From Deltaproteobacteria bacterium (lineage in GTDB: Bacteria > Desulfobacterota > Desulfobulbia > Desulfobulbales > Desulfobulbaceae): a stretch of DNA of 64,000 nt. The notes under the pieces are model-generated. The model searched no databases. It worked only from the letters and a program-made list of their open reading frames with translations, and was not told the origin of the DNA. Each line of letters begins with the position of its first letter. Within the stretch, counting starts at the first letter, position 1. Positions 1 to 8,837 of this stretch are shown piece after piece. The stretch is from the NCBI GenBank assembly GCA_024280455.1, contig JAJRQC010000023.1, positions 1 to 64,000 of the forward strand, written 5' to 3'. A program made the position numbers and the translations under genes.

Positions 1-39
1 AAACATGACAGACATACTACTCGCCCGCGATGCGGTCGA

Positions 40-79
40 GTATCCATTATTGGCTGCTGCCGCAGCCAATAATGGATAC
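40..79. repeat. 18-bp perfect inverted repeat
   Basis: Two perfect 18-base arms (40-57 and 62-79) are separated by a 4-base loop. No T-run follows, so a rho-independent terminator is not supported. A 38-codon open frame from base 5 runs through it, but it has no visible ribosome site and I do not call it a gene. Confidence 0.6.
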
Positions 80-116
80 CTGCGCCAACTTTGCCAAATA
101 ACTACCCATATTTTCG

Positions 117-240
117 GATAAACCAGCATGGCTGGACCAGGTAAGCGGAGCGAAGCGCAGACTCCGGGTTTTACAGGTCACAGCCACCAACAAGGATGAA
201 AATAGCCTGATACGACATCACTTCGTGGGCTATTTTTGAA
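117..240 (+). repeat. Intergenic repeat family 1 (CCAGCATGGCTGG), copy A
   Basis: One copy of a roughly 100-bp dispersed repeat. It opens with GGATAAACCAGCATGGCTGG (internal palindrome CCAGC/GCTGG), continues with a CACAGCCAC block, and ends in a hairpin with arms AAAATAGCC and GGCTATTTT around a CACTTCGTG turn. In this copy a foreign 26-bp stretch (142-167) sits just after the palindrome. The same insert is found at the same place in the copy at 48735. The right end runs into the stop codon of the small gene at 230-397. Confidence 0.85.
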
Positions 241-397
241 TAAAATCTTTGATCTTTTCAAAAAGCGATTCCGGGATCTCCTCTTCAAACATAAAGGCTT
301 CAGACTCCTCGCCGGTAATCCGCTCTTTTACCTCAAGAGGCAAAGAGCGGAGAAAGGCCACACGTTCAGGGTTTGGTTTTTTCTTTTCACTTGTCAT
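230..397 (-). CDS. Small acidic protein, 55 aa, unknown function
   Basis: A 55-residue frame begins with ATG 397-395, preceded by a strong ribosome site (AAGGAGAAG, about 5 nt upstream). The product is hydrophilic, with a Lys-rich N-terminus (MTSEKKKPNPERVAFL), then an acidic middle (EEIPESLFEKIKDF). It has no signal peptide or membrane segment and I do not recognise the family. It is divergent from dgt. The stop codon lies at the outer edge of repeat copy A, whose hairpin probably ends the transcript. The strong ribosome site and compositional bias make it more likely real than the opposite-strand frame covering the same bases. Confidence 0.55.
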   Translation of the reverse strand: MTSEKKKPNPERVAFLRSLPLEVKERITGEESEAFMFEEEIPESLFEKIKDFIQK

Positions 398-664
398 CTT
401 CTTCTCCTTGTAAAGCTATCACCATATTCAACCGGTACGGTGTATGTTGGATTGACGATTGACGAGACAGCAACATACCTGCCGGCACCATCTTGAATCA
501 ACCAGTTTTTATGTTCTTATTTCTTTTCTGTTCAATTCGCTCCCGGAACTCTTTGGTCCTGGGGATTTTTTCTGTCTCTTTCCTGTAGAATTGTAGAAAA
601 AAAGATTCTTTCTGCAGTCATTCTTTGTTATGCTCTATTTTTTATTTTTAGCCAAGTCTAAGAA

Positions 665-1900
665 ATGGGGGCACCGGGCGGAAGAATGTCCAGACCGTTT
701 ACCATGTCGTCGGAAAAAGAGCTTACTGTTTTACTTGAAGAACTTAACCTGGAAGAAGAACGCAGGCTGTCTCAAGCTGCGTGTTTGAGCAGGACAGGGG
801 TTCGACGGCTTGAGAAAGAGAGAGCCGATCATCGTCAGCCCTTTGCCCAGGATTGTGACCGTATTCTTCATTCCCACGCCTATACGCGCTACATTGATAA
901 AACGCAGGTTTTTTCTCTGGTGGACAATGATCATGTCAGCCACCGGGTGCTGCATGTGCAGATCGTCTCCAGGATTGCTCGAACCGTCGGCCGTTTTCTC
1001 GGCTTGAATGAAGACCTGATCGAGGCCATTTCCCTGGGGCATGACATCGGGCATCCCCCTTTTGGCCATGAGGGAGAAAAAATTCTTGACCAGCTCTGCA
1101 AAGAGCATGGGCTGGACGGCTTTCAACATAATATCCAGTCGGTCCAGTTTCTCGATCGGTTTGAGCGCAAAGGAAGAGGCTGGAATCTCTGCCTGCAGGT
1201 CTTGGACGGCATTCTCTGCCATGACGGCGAGGCCCATGTCACCCGGCTTGCTCCGCAGCGGGACAAGGATTTCGCAGTCCTGGATCGGGCGCTCTTGGAA
1301 AAGGGTCGCGATCCCATGCAACGCTTGTTTCCCATGACCCTGGAGGGATGTGTAGTTCGAATGTCGGACACCATTGCCTATATCGGTCGGGATATCGAGG
1401 ATGCAATCGAGCTTGAACTGATTGAGCGCAGTGAAATTCCAGCGACCTGCGCCGCCGGACTCGGTTCGACCAACGGCACCATTGTCTACACTCTGGTCAC
1501 GGATCTGATTAACAACAGTCGTCATGTCCGGGATGCGGTTCCGGGCACGGATCAGGACTATATAGGTTTCAGCAGCGAAGTGTCCGAGCACCTGCTGGAA
1601 TTAAAAAAATTTAACTATGAGCGAATTTATCGAAATCCGGCCTTTAAACCTGATTTTGTCTGGATTCGCGCATGTTATCGTTCATTGTTTGAGCATTTTA
1701 TGGAAGTGATAGAGAGGGAAGCAACGGTGGCAAAGAGCAATGTCGGTTTTCTGTCGACCATGACGGAGCACTATCGGAACAGTCATCCGCCGGCCGCCGT
1801 GATCAGGGATTATCTTTCAGGAATGACGGATGAATTTTTTCTCAACCAGGCCCGGAGCATAGGTTGTACGCTCCCGGAGAGAATATGCTTACCAAACTGA
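665..1900 (+). CDS. dgt: Deoxyguanosinetriphosphate triphosphohydrolase-like protein (dGTPase, HD domain)
   Basis: This cytoplasmic HD-superfamily protein of about 411 aa probably hydrolyses dGTP (or other dNTPs) to the nucleoside plus tripolyphosphate. The N-terminal third has the family signature R-L-E-K-E-R followed by TRYIDKTQVF and SHRVLHVQIVSRIAR. The metal-binding HD pair lies in LGHDIGHPPFGHEGE at about residues 121-135. The length fits the shorter, non-enterobacterial dGTPase type. Two starts are possible: ATG 665, or ATG 689 (MSRPFTMSS), which has a better GGAAGA upstream; neither ribosome site is strong. The 3' end overlaps the downstream channel gene by 16 nt, so the two are probably cotranscribed. 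Confidence 0.85.
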   Translation: MGAPGGRMSRPFTMSSEKELTVLLEELNLEEERRLSQAACLSRTGVRRLEKERADHRQPFAQDCDRILHSHAYTRYIDKTQVFSLVDNDHVSHRVLHVQIVSRIARTVGRFLGLNEDLIEAISLGHDIGHPPFGHEGEKILDQLCKEHGLDGFQHNIQSVQFLDRFERKGRGWNLCLQVLDGILCHDGEAHVTRLAPQRDKDFAVLDRALLEKGRDPMQRLFPMTLEGCVVRMSDTIAYIGRDIEDAIELELIERSEIPATCAAGLGSTNGTIVYTLVTDLINNSRHVRDAVPGTDQDYIGFSSEVSEHLLELKKFNYERIYRNPAFKPDFVWIRACYRSLFEHFMEVIEREATVAKSNVGFLSTMTEHYRNSHPPAAVIRDYLSGMTDEFFLNQARSIGCTLPERICLPN

Positions 1901-3663
1901 AAATATTCCTGCCCGGTGAGAATACCCGGATGATTCTGGTTGCCGCCTGCATCGGCCTGATGGCCGGGGTTGCAATAATCGTTTTTCGCGAATCGGTTGA
2001 TTTTGTCCATGAGCAGCTTTTTGTCCGCGGGTATGAGTGGCTGCAAATCGGGGAGGGCGGATGGCGAGGGTTTCTGCTGCCCCTGATCCCCATGTTCGGC
2101 ATGGTTCTGTTGATTCCCCTGTCCCTGGCCTTTCCCGGTAAAGTCAACGGGTACGGCTTCACCAAGTTTCTCCGCCGGGTCAATCTGGAGAACGGGGTTA
2201 TTCATATCCGTAATATTTTTATCAAACTTGTCTCCACGGCCATAACCATAGGTTCCGGGAATTCCGCCGGTGTGGAAGGACCGATTGCCGTTATCGGCGG
2301 TGCCCTGGGGTCGCAGGTCGGGCAGCGGTCCCGGGTCTCGGGCAAGAGGATGAAGGTCTATATTGCCGCCGGCTGTGCGGGTGGTATTGCCGGTATCTTC
2401 AACGCACCGCTGGCCGGGATGTTTTTTGCGGCCGAGATTGTTCTGCTCGGAACCTATGAGATCTCCTCATTCTCCGCCCTTGTCATTTCGTCCGCCTTTG
2501 CCACCGTTGTCTCCCGGGCTTGGTATGGAGAGGTCCCGGCGTTTCCGATTCCTGATTACCACATGGTTAATCCCTTTGTCGAGATGCCGCTCTATTCCAT
2601 TCTGGCCCTGATTATCGGGCTGCTGGCCGTACTCCATATTCGGTTTTTTTATTTTGTCCGCGATAAATTCCAGGCCCTGCCCCTGCATGAGCAGGCCAAA
2701 CCTATCCTCGGCGCGCTCATAGTCGGCAGCATAGGCATTGCCTTCCCGCAGGTCATGGGGGACGGATACGAATACATTGAAAAGGCCCTGGCTGGACACA
2801 CTGTGATTTGGGTCATGCTGGCCCTTATCTTTCTCAAATCCATTGCCACCGCCATCACCCTGGGCTCCGGAGGCGCCGGTGGTGTCTTTGCCCCCGCTCT
2901 TTTCATCGGTGCGGTCTGCGGCGGGGCCTATGGCGGTGTTGTCCATTACCTGCTGCCGGAATATACCGCCAGTGCCGGTGCCTATGCAACCATCGGCATC
3001 GGGGCCTTTCTGGCCGCCTCCACCCATGCGCCCATGACCGCTATTTTCCTGCTCTTTGAGATGACCGGTAACTATCTGATTATTATTCCGGTGATGCTGG
3101 TCTCGATACTCAGTACGGTTGTAGCCACCAAATTTTACCCGGATTCCATTGATACCGTTGATTTTTCCCGTGAGGGTATTAATATCCACGAGGGGCGCGA
3201 GGTCGCGATCATGAAATCCATCCTTGTCGGTAAGGCGATTACCGAGGATGTGGATTTCATCAGTGAGACTGCCAATATCAATCATCTGCTCCAGCTTTTT
3301 CGTTATGCCCGCGATAGTTTTTACTTCCCGGTTATCAATCATAAAGGGCTGATGGTCGGGGTGGTTTCCATGCAGGATGTGAAGACTATTCTGCACGATG
3401 AAGAACAGCGGGTCTGTTCTCTGGTCGGTGCCATCTGTACCCGGGATGTGATCATGTTGACTCCGGATGATAATCTCTACGATGCCATGCAGCTCTTTGA
3501 TATCAAAGGCATTGACGAGATACCGGTTGTGGAAACCCTGGAAGAACCCTGGGTACTTGGTATGCTGAAACGATCGGATGTGACCGCCGCCTATAATCAT
3601 GAGATCCTCAAACGGGGAATCAGCGAGAAAGAGGAAACCATTCGTATGCTCTGTTCGGTCTAG
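1885..3663 (+). CDS. ClC-family chloride channel/antiporter with C-terminal CBS pair
   Basis: A 592-aa integral membrane protein of the voltage-gated ClC family, moving Cl- (possibly in exchange for H+) across the inner membrane. The selectivity-filter motifs are visible: GSGNSAGVEGP at about residues 123-133, with the gating Glu at 131, and GSGGAGGVFAPALFIGA at about 330-346. About ten hydrophobic helices are followed, after residue 450, by two CBS domains, which in this family bind adenine nucleotides and regulate gating. I chose ATG 1885 because GGAGAG lies just upstream; a frame start at 1864 would lie further inside dgt. It overlaps dgt by 16 nt and is followed by a large palindrome. Confidence 0.92.
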   Translation: MLTKLKIFLPGENTRMILVAACIGLMAGVAIIVFRESVDFVHEQLFVRGYEWLQIGEGGWRGFLLPLIPMFGMVLLIPLSLAFPGKVNGYGFTKFLRRVNLENGVIHIRNIFIKLVSTAITIGSGNSAGVEGPIAVIGGALGSQVGQRSRVSGKRMKVYIAAGCAGGIAGIFNAPLAGMFFAAEIVLLGTYEISSFSALVISSAFATVVSRAWYGEVPAFPIPDYHMVNPFVEMPLYSILALIIGLLAVLHIRFFYFVRDKFQALPLHEQAKPILGALIVGSIGIAFPQVMGDGYEYIEKALAGHTVIWVMLALIFLKSIATAITLGSGGAGGVFAPALFIGAVCGGAYGGVVHYLLPEYTASAGAYATIGIGAFLAASTHAPMTAIFLLFEMTGNYLIIIPVMLVSILSTVVATKFYPDSIDTVDFSREGINIHEGREVAIMKSILVGKAITEDVDFISETANINHLLQLFRYARDSFYFPVINHKGLMVGVVSMQDVKTILHDEEQRVCSLVGAICTRDVIMLTPDDNLYDAMQLFDIKGIDEIPVVETLEEPWVLGMLKRSDVTAAYNHEILKRGISEKEETIRMLCSV

Positions 3664-3664
3664 C

Positions 3665-3836
3665 CCGGATATTTCACAAGCGATCTACTGCAAGGGCTGA
3701 AAGTACCATGTCTGCTGTGTCACAGCTTTAAAAAGCGTCCTCGGAATATTTCAATATGTCTGCGGGCTTTTTGAAGCTGTTCCTCGCATCCACCGCACTT
3801 TCAGCCCTTTCGCTACGAACTTTGTGAAATATCCGG
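3665..3836. repeat. 172-bp imperfect palindrome between genes
   Basis: The outer arms CCGGATATTTCACAA (from 3665) and TTGTGAAATATCCGG (ending 3836) are exact reverse complements. Inside them AAGGGCTGAAAGT pairs with ACTTTCAGCCCTT, and CAGCTTTAAAAAGC pairs nearly with GCTTTTTGAAGCTG. The whole interval could fold into one long hairpin. It lies directly after the channel gene's stop, so it may end transcription, but its size and lack of a T-run suggest a MITE-like element. Confidence 0.75.
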
Positions 3837-3858
3837 TCTAGTCGGCCAGAGAAATTTT

Positions 3859-4275
3859 GTGGAGAAAAAGGAGATGACTCCCGACGATATAATCCAATCA
3901 TCGGACTTTACCGTTGTTCTGTTTTCCTTTGGCTTTAAGCATGGAGCACCCGAGGCCGATCTGGTCTGGGATGTTCGTTTTCTGCCCAACCCGTACTGGG
4001 TGACCGAGTTGAAGGATAGGAGCGGTCTGGAGGGCGATGTGGCTGCCTATGTGCTTGAAAATGATGTGGCCGGGGAGTTTCTGGACCTGCTTGAACCGCT
4101 GCTGAAGTTTTTATGTGAGCAGCATGCGAAGGGAAAAAGGCCGGAACTCCGGCTTGCGGTTGGTTGTACCGGCGGGCGGCATCGTTCCGTGGCCGTGGTC
4201 GAATACCTGAGAAAGTTGCTTGACAGAAGCGCATATAAGCTCAATGTTTTTCATCGGGATATAGAGAAAAAGTAG
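3859..4275 (+). CDS. Free-standing RapZ C-terminal-domain-like protein
   Basis: A 138-aa cytoplasmic protein matching only the C-terminal half of the RNase adaptor/P-loop protein RapZ. Motifs are DVRFLPNPYWVTELKDRSGLEGDV (about residues 30-53) and VGCTGGRHRSVAVVEYL (about 104-120). The N-terminal kinase-like half of RapZ with its Walker motifs is absent. In full RapZ this domain binds RNA and small-metabolite signals; whether that holds here is inference. The start is uncertain: GTG 3859, or ATG 3874, which has GGAG too close to serve as its ribosome site. It lies in a same-strand run with the phasin-like and UbiB genes. Confidence 0.75.
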   Translation: MEKKEMTPDDIIQSSDFTVVLFSFGFKHGAPEADLVWDVRFLPNPYWVTELKDRSGLEGDVAAYVLENDVAGEFLDLLEPLLKFLCEQHAKGKRPELRLAVGCTGGRHRSVAVVEYLRKLLDRSAYKLNVFHRDIEKK

Positions 4276-4388
4276 GTCGGAAATCTGTAACAGTTCAGGT
4301 TCAGGATCATTTATTGTCCTTGCCTGAATACTTACGGAAATCTTAGATCTGAAATCGTTCAAAGAGGTTTGAACACGAGGAGAATGGT

Positions 4389-4697
4389 ATGAAAGATATG
4401 TTGAAGAATGTTCTGTATGCTGGTGTCGGGGCCGCGTTTTTGACCAAAGAGAAGATTGAAGAGCTCAAAGGTGACCTGATCGATAAGGGCAAGCTCACCA
4501 AAGAAGAGGGCAAACAGTTTGTTGATGACCTGATTAAGAGATCGGAACGGGCCAGGGATGAGCTGGAACTCTGGATTAACAAACGAGTGGAAGAGCGTAT
4601 CAAGCATTTGGATCTTGCCACCAGCGATGAACTTGCCGATCTGAAGCGAAAAGTGGAAGAGTTGCAGGTGGCGATAAATAAATCAGCCTGTGATTGA
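4389..4697 (+). CDS. Phasin-like coiled-coil protein
   Basis: A 102-aa, highly charged, mostly helical protein. The N-terminus is a short hydrophobic stretch (KNVLYAGVGAAFLTKEKIEEL), followed by a long heptad-rich segment ending in a Leu/Val zipper-like tail (LADLKRKVEELQVAINK). This architecture matches the polyhydroxyalkanoate granule-associated/phasin-like proteins commonly found next to UbiB-type kinase genes, which is the case here. No PHA synthase is in the window, so a granule role is not supported and a structural or membrane-adjacent role is equally possible. AGGAG lies 5-9 nt before the ATG. Confidence 0.7.
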   Translation: MKDMLKNVLYAGVGAAFLTKEKIEELKGDLIDKGKLTKEEGKQFVDDLIKRSERARDELELWINKRVEERIKHLDLATSDELADLKRKVEELQVAINKSACD

Positions 4698-4722
4698 GTT
4701 TGGAGTTCTGAGTTTCGGCTCT

Positions 4723-4747
4723 CGTTCCCACGCTCTGCGTGGGAACG
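4723..4747. repeat. GTTCCCACG palindromic repeat
   Basis: CGTTCCCACGC and GCGTGGGAACG face each other across a 3-base loop. It belongs to a widespread class of short intergenic palindromes in Proteobacteria and Desulfobacterota. Two related copies lie after gpgS at 29964-30024. Confidence 0.75.
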
Positions 4748-4823
4748 GATAATGCATTGACTGCTCATTGCAGCAACTTTGAGTTTTCGTTGATTCACTC
4801 TCTAACCTTTCGGTAAACAGCCA

Positions 4824-6521
4824 TTGTTCAGTATTCGTAAGCTTGGGGCCATAGGCCGAACCTACCGCCACTTGAGCAGGTATCACCGCATTCTGCGGGT
4901 CCTGTTCAAGTACGGTTTTGATGATCTGATCGAACGACTGCATATTGATCAGTATCTGGAGTCCGGCCTGCAGATGATCAACCGAAAGCCGCGCTCGCAG
5001 GTGCAGCGGCTATCACGGCCTGAACGACTGCGGATGGCCATGGAAGAGCTGGGGCCGACCTTTGTCAAGCTCGGGCAGCTGCTGTCCACCCGCCCGGATT
5101 TTATTCCACCCGACTATCTCACTGAACTTGCCAAACTGCAGGATAACGTACCCGCTTTTTCGTACCAGGAAGTTGTCGATATCTTTGCGGAGGAGTTCGG
5201 CAAGACGCCGGAAGATGTTTTCGCCCATTTTGATCAACAGCCTCTTGCAGCGGCCTCAATCGGTCAGGTCCACCGGGCCCGGCTGGAAGACGGTACCGAG
5301 GTCGTGCTCAAGGTGCAGCGGCCGAAAATTGAAAATACCATAGCCGTTGACCTGGAAATTCTGGCCCATATCGCCAGTCTCATGGAGGAGCATCTTGAAG
5401 AGGTCCAGGGGCATCGTCCCACCGCCATTGTCCATGAGTTTGCCCGCAGTCTGTCCCGTGAGATTGATTTTTCCATTGAACTGACCAATATCCAGCGTTT
5501 TGCCCGTCAGTTTGACGGCAATGAGGAGATCCACGTCCCGCTGGTCTATCCGCAGTTGAGTAGTGAGCGCATCCTGGTGCTGGAGTATGTGGACGGTATC
5601 AAGGCAAGTGATTTTAAATCGTTACGCAGAGAAGGTCGTGACTTGAAGCTCATTGCCGAACGCGGCGCTAACCTGGTGATGGAACAGATATTTATCCATG
5701 GTTTTTTCCATGCCGATCCCCATCCTGGTAATATCCTGGTTCTGCCCGGGGATGTGATCTGTTTTATTGATTTTGGTCAGATGGGACGGCTCAACCTCAA
5801 GGACAGAGAAGAGTTTACCGATCTTGTCCTCAACCTTGTCGGCGGCAATGAGCGTAAAGTCACCAAAGGTGTATTGAATTTGACCATTCAGTATGGAGAA
5901 GTGGATCGTGATGCCCTGGCCCGTGATCTTGGGGAGCTCATGGATCAGTATCTATACAAACCACTCAAAGATCTGGCCGCCGGCAAAATCCTCCAGGATC
6001 TGCTTGATCTCGTCACCCGGCATGGATTATCGCTACGGCCCAATCTCTATCTGATGATGAAGGCGTTGAGTACAGTCGAGGGCGTGGGTCTGCAGTTGGA
6101 TCCTGACATGGAACTGATCACTCTGGCCGGGCCCTTTATGCAGAAGATTAAAACCGGTCGAATCAAACCGAAGCGACTGGCTGAAGAGATGGGAGAGACT
6201 GGTTCCGAATACCTCTCGCTTATCCGGGAACTTCCGGGAGAACTCCGCACCATCCTTCAACAGCTTCGGGATGGCCGCATGAAGCTGGAGTTTGAGCACC
6301 GGGGCCTGCATGCCCTCGGCCTTGCTCTTGATCGTATTTCCAACCGCATTTCCTTTGCCATTGTCCTGGCCGCCCAGATCATCGGTTCCTCGCTGATTAT
6401 TCTATCCGATATTCCGCCGAAATGGAACGGTATCCCAGTTATCGGTATGGCCGGTTTTCTGATAGCCGGCATCATGGGGTTCTGGCTCCTGCTTTCTATT
6501 ATTCGTCATGGACGAATGTAG
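4824..6521 (+). CDS. UbiB/ABC1/ADCK atypical kinase
   Basis: A 565-aa member of the UbiB protein-kinase-like family. Family motifs are in order: KLGQLLSTRPDFIP (about residue 85, the K/Q motif replacing the glycine-rich loop), AAASIGQVHRA, the ATP-binding Lys in VVLKVQRP, HGFFHADPHPGNIL (catalytic loop, about residue 295) and CFIDFGQMG (metal-binding Asp). Two hydrophobic helices at the C-terminus (about 515-560) anchor it in the inner membrane. Relatives are ATPases needed for ubiquinone biosynthesis or quinone/lipid homeostasis; in a menaquinone organism the target is unclear. The first in-frame start is TTG 4824, so the N-terminus is uncertain. Confidence 0.88.
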   Translation: MFSIRKLGAIGRTYRHLSRYHRILRVLFKYGFDDLIERLHIDQYLESGLQMINRKPRSQVQRLSRPERLRMAMEELGPTFVKLGQLLSTRPDFIPPDYLTELAKLQDNVPAFSYQEVVDIFAEEFGKTPEDVFAHFDQQPLAAASIGQVHRARLEDGTEVVLKVQRPKIENTIAVDLEILAHIASLMEEHLEEVQGHRPTAIVHEFARSLSREIDFSIELTNIQRFARQFDGNEEIHVPLVYPQLSSERILVLEYVDGIKASDFKSLRREGRDLKLIAERGANLVMEQIFIHGFFHADPHPGNILVLPGDVICFIDFGQMGRLNLKDREEFTDLVLNLVGGNERKVTKGVLNLTIQYGEVDRDALARDLGELMDQYLYKPLKDLAAGKILQDLLDLVTRHGLSLRPNLYLMMKALSTVEGVGLQLDPDMELITLAGPFMQKIKTGRIKPKRLAEEMGETGSEYLSLIRELPGELRTILQQLRDGRMKLEFEHRGLHALGLALDRISNRISFAIVLAAQIIGSSLIILSDIPPKWNGIPVIGMAGFLIAGIMGFWLLLSIIRHGRM

Positions 6522-6932
6522 AAAGTAGATCGAGTTGCCGGTTTCTCCGCCGTAACTGAATCGTTTTTCATTTTTCCTTCCTTTGTATTGAAATTTCGGC
6601 ATAACCCCTGCTATCAATTCCGGTATTAAATCGAAGGATATAATGTCAGGGCGAAATTTACCTACGCCTTCTGATAATGTTAGCGAGGTATTCGGCTTCC
6701 CGGTCATTCCGCGCCACCGGTTCAGTAATGTTGTTGGGCGGTGCCCAACCTACCTTCCGTAGCCCAACTTTTTGCGACCGATTATCAAACTCCTCTGAAA
6801 CCCTATATTTCGATAAGAGCCAAAAATAAATAGGCTGTAATATAAACCAATTGAAGATTTCGTGCGTTTTGTAGTGCCATAAAGTGACCGAAGGGTATTG
6901 ACGGGGGACATTTTTTATGCCATGCTGTTTTT
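6522..6932. other. Intergenic region before the insertion sequence, with a TGGGC palindrome
   Basis: No gene is recognisable here. At 6733-6749 there is the palindrome GTTGGGCGGTGCCCAAC, then AGCCCAAC. It is related to a cluster of similar palindromes at 8846-8992 on the other side of the insertion sequence, which suggests the element landed in, or next to, a patch of such repeats. Confidence 0.6.
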
Positions 6933-8775
6933 ATGTATATTCGAAGAACAGCAACCAAGAGTAGGAAGGATGGTGGGCAGTATTACACCTATCGCCTGGT
7001 GGAGTCGCGACGAACCGAAAAAGGTGTCCGACAACTGACACTGCTAAATCTCGGCGCTGAGTTTTCCCTACCAAGGGAGCAGTGGCCGGATTTAACAAAA
7101 CGGATTGCGGAAATCCTTAATGGCCAGCAATCGTTGTTTGCGATTAACTGTGATATCGACGAGTTAGCCCGTGGGTATGCGTCAAGGATTGTATTGTCTC
7201 ATCAAGATCCTCAGGATTCTGATACCATAGACTATCGTGAGGTTGATCTTGACAGTGTTGAAATGAGTAGACCACGCAGTGTCGGTGGGGAGCATGTTAT
7301 TCTGGAAGCATTGCGGTTTCTTGGGCTTGATAAAAAACTTGCAGAGCTTGGTTTTAACGGGCCCCAGACGGCTGCAGCCATTGGAACGATTGTTGGCAGA
7401 GCTTGTCAACCCGGCAGTGAATTGGCAACACATGCATGGCTCAAGGAGCGGTCAGCTCTTGGTGAGCTTATTGATTATGATTTTGACAAGTTAAGCCTTT
7501 ACAGCATGTATCAGATTTCCGATCAGCTTCTTGGGAAAAAAGCAGAAATTGAGCAGCACTTGTATGAACTGGAACATAATCTGTTTGGACTGCATGAGAC
7601 CATTACATTATATGATTTCACCAACACATATTTTGAAGGTCAATGCAAAAACAATGCACTTGCGGCCCATGGACATTCCAAAGAGAAACGATCAGACTGT
7701 CCTCTGGTCACCCTTGGTCTTGTACTTGACTCAAGTGGTTTCCCACGGCGCAGCCATGTATATGAGGGTAATGTAAGTGAGGCCAAGACATTGTCTGAAA
7801 TGCTCTCAGCCCTTGAAAAAGGTGGCTCTTCTACAGGTCAAAAGCCTACAGTGGTAATGGATGCCGGTATTGCTACCGAAGACAATATCACCTGGCTGCA
7901 GGAAAACCTGTATCCATATCTTGTGGTGAGCAGGAAAAAGCATCGTGAATTTGATAAGGCGTCATCGGTTGTAGTCAAAAAAGATGATGAATGTACAGTT
8001 AGAGCACAGAAAGTTTTTGATGAAAAAACTCAGGAAACGCTTTTATACTGCCATTCCACCATGCGTGAAAAGAAAGACCAGGCCATTGGTGACCGTTTCG
8101 TGAACAGGTTTGAAGCGGAACTGCAGAAGCTCAATAATGGGCTGCCCAAAAAGCGATGTCTCAAAAAATATGACAAGGTTATGGTCAAAATAGGTCGACT
8201 GAGGCAGAAATACTCCAGAGTCTCCAGGCAATATACCATCACCGTCAAACAAGATGAAAAAAGCGGCAATGCCACCAACATAACCTGGCAGTGTCAACCA
8301 GCACCGGAAACAACAGACACGCATCCTGGAGTATATTGTCTGCGTACAAGTCAGACTGGATGGGATGAGTCTACATTGTGGAATACCTATACCATGCTGA
8401 CAGACCTTGAAGCAGTATTCCGTTCGCTGAAGTCAGAGCTTGGTATGCGCCCGGTTCATCATCAGATTGCCAAACGCGTTTCGGGACACTTATTTATTAC
8501 GGTCCTTGCGTATCATCTGGTTCATGCAATTCGGTTCAGGCTGAAACAGGTAGACATCCACAGCAGTTGGGCAAGTTTACGAAAAGTTGTATCATCCCAG
8601 ACCCGGGTAACGGTATCTATGCAGTGCAAGAAGGGCAACACCGTGCATATAAGGAAGAGCACACGTCCTGAAACTATCCAGCAGATGATATATTCAGCCC
8701 TGGGAATCAAGAGCCATCCCGGTCACACAGTAAAAACAACGATATGAAACAAAATGAAAGATGTAGTGCCATAAC
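6870..8775 (+). mobile_element. IS1634-family insertion sequence (boundaries approximate)
   Basis: One long transposase gene is flanked by 13-bp direct repeats TGTAGTGCCATAA at 6870-6882 and 8762-8774. I could not find convincing terminal inverted repeats, so the exact ends are not fixed. IS1634 itself is known for unusually long, variable target duplications, so the direct repeats may be the duplication. Confidence 0.65.
6933..8747 (+). CDS. IS1634-family transposase, intact
   Basis: A 604-aa DDE-type transposase of the IS4/IS1634 group. Family hallmarks are the N-terminal YIRRTATKSRKDGGQYYTYRL block, LYDFTNTYFEG (first Asp, about residue 225), VVMDAGIATEDN (second Asp, about 308), and the C-terminal catalytic Glu region DLEAVFRSLKSELGMRPVHH followed by GHLFITVLAYHL. 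There is no frameshift or premature stop, so the element could be active. It is more AT-rich than its neighbours, consistent with recent arrival. No second copy is in the window. Confidence 0.93.
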   Translation: MYIRRTATKSRKDGGQYYTYRLVESRRTEKGVRQLTLLNLGAEFSLPREQWPDLTKRIAEILNGQQSLFAINCDIDELARGYASRIVLSHQDPQDSDTIDYREVDLDSVEMSRPRSVGGEHVILEALRFLGLDKKLAELGFNGPQTAAAIGTIVGRACQPGSELATHAWLKERSALGELIDYDFDKLSLYSMYQISDQLLGKKAEIEQHLYELEHNLFGLHETITLYDFTNTYFEGQCKNNALAAHGHSKEKRSDCPLVTLGLVLDSSGFPRRSHVYEGNVSEAKTLSEMLSALEKGGSSTGQKPTVVMDAGIATEDNITWLQENLYPYLVVSRKKHREFDKASSVVVKKDDECTVRAQKVFDEKTQETLLYCHSTMREKKDQAIGDRFVNRFEAELQKLNNGLPKKRCLKKYDKVMVKIGRLRQKYSRVSRQYTITVKQDEKSGNATNITWQCQPAPETTDTHPGVYCLRTSQTGWDESTLWNTYTMLTDLEAVFRSLKSELGMRPVHHQIAKRVSGHLFITVLAYHLVHAIRFRLKQVDIHSSWASLRKVVSSQTRVTVSMQCKKGNTVHIRKSTRPETIQQMIYSALGIKSHPGHTVKTTI

Positions 8776-8837
8776 GACAGGTGAGTGGTGGGCAAGGCAT
8801 TGAATTTACTGTAAATGTTAACTTGTCGTCACAAAGT

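Noticed and set aside
2467-3600. 377-codon minus-strand open frame
   Set aside because: Antisense shadow of the ClC gene; composition typical of complement of membrane-protein codons.
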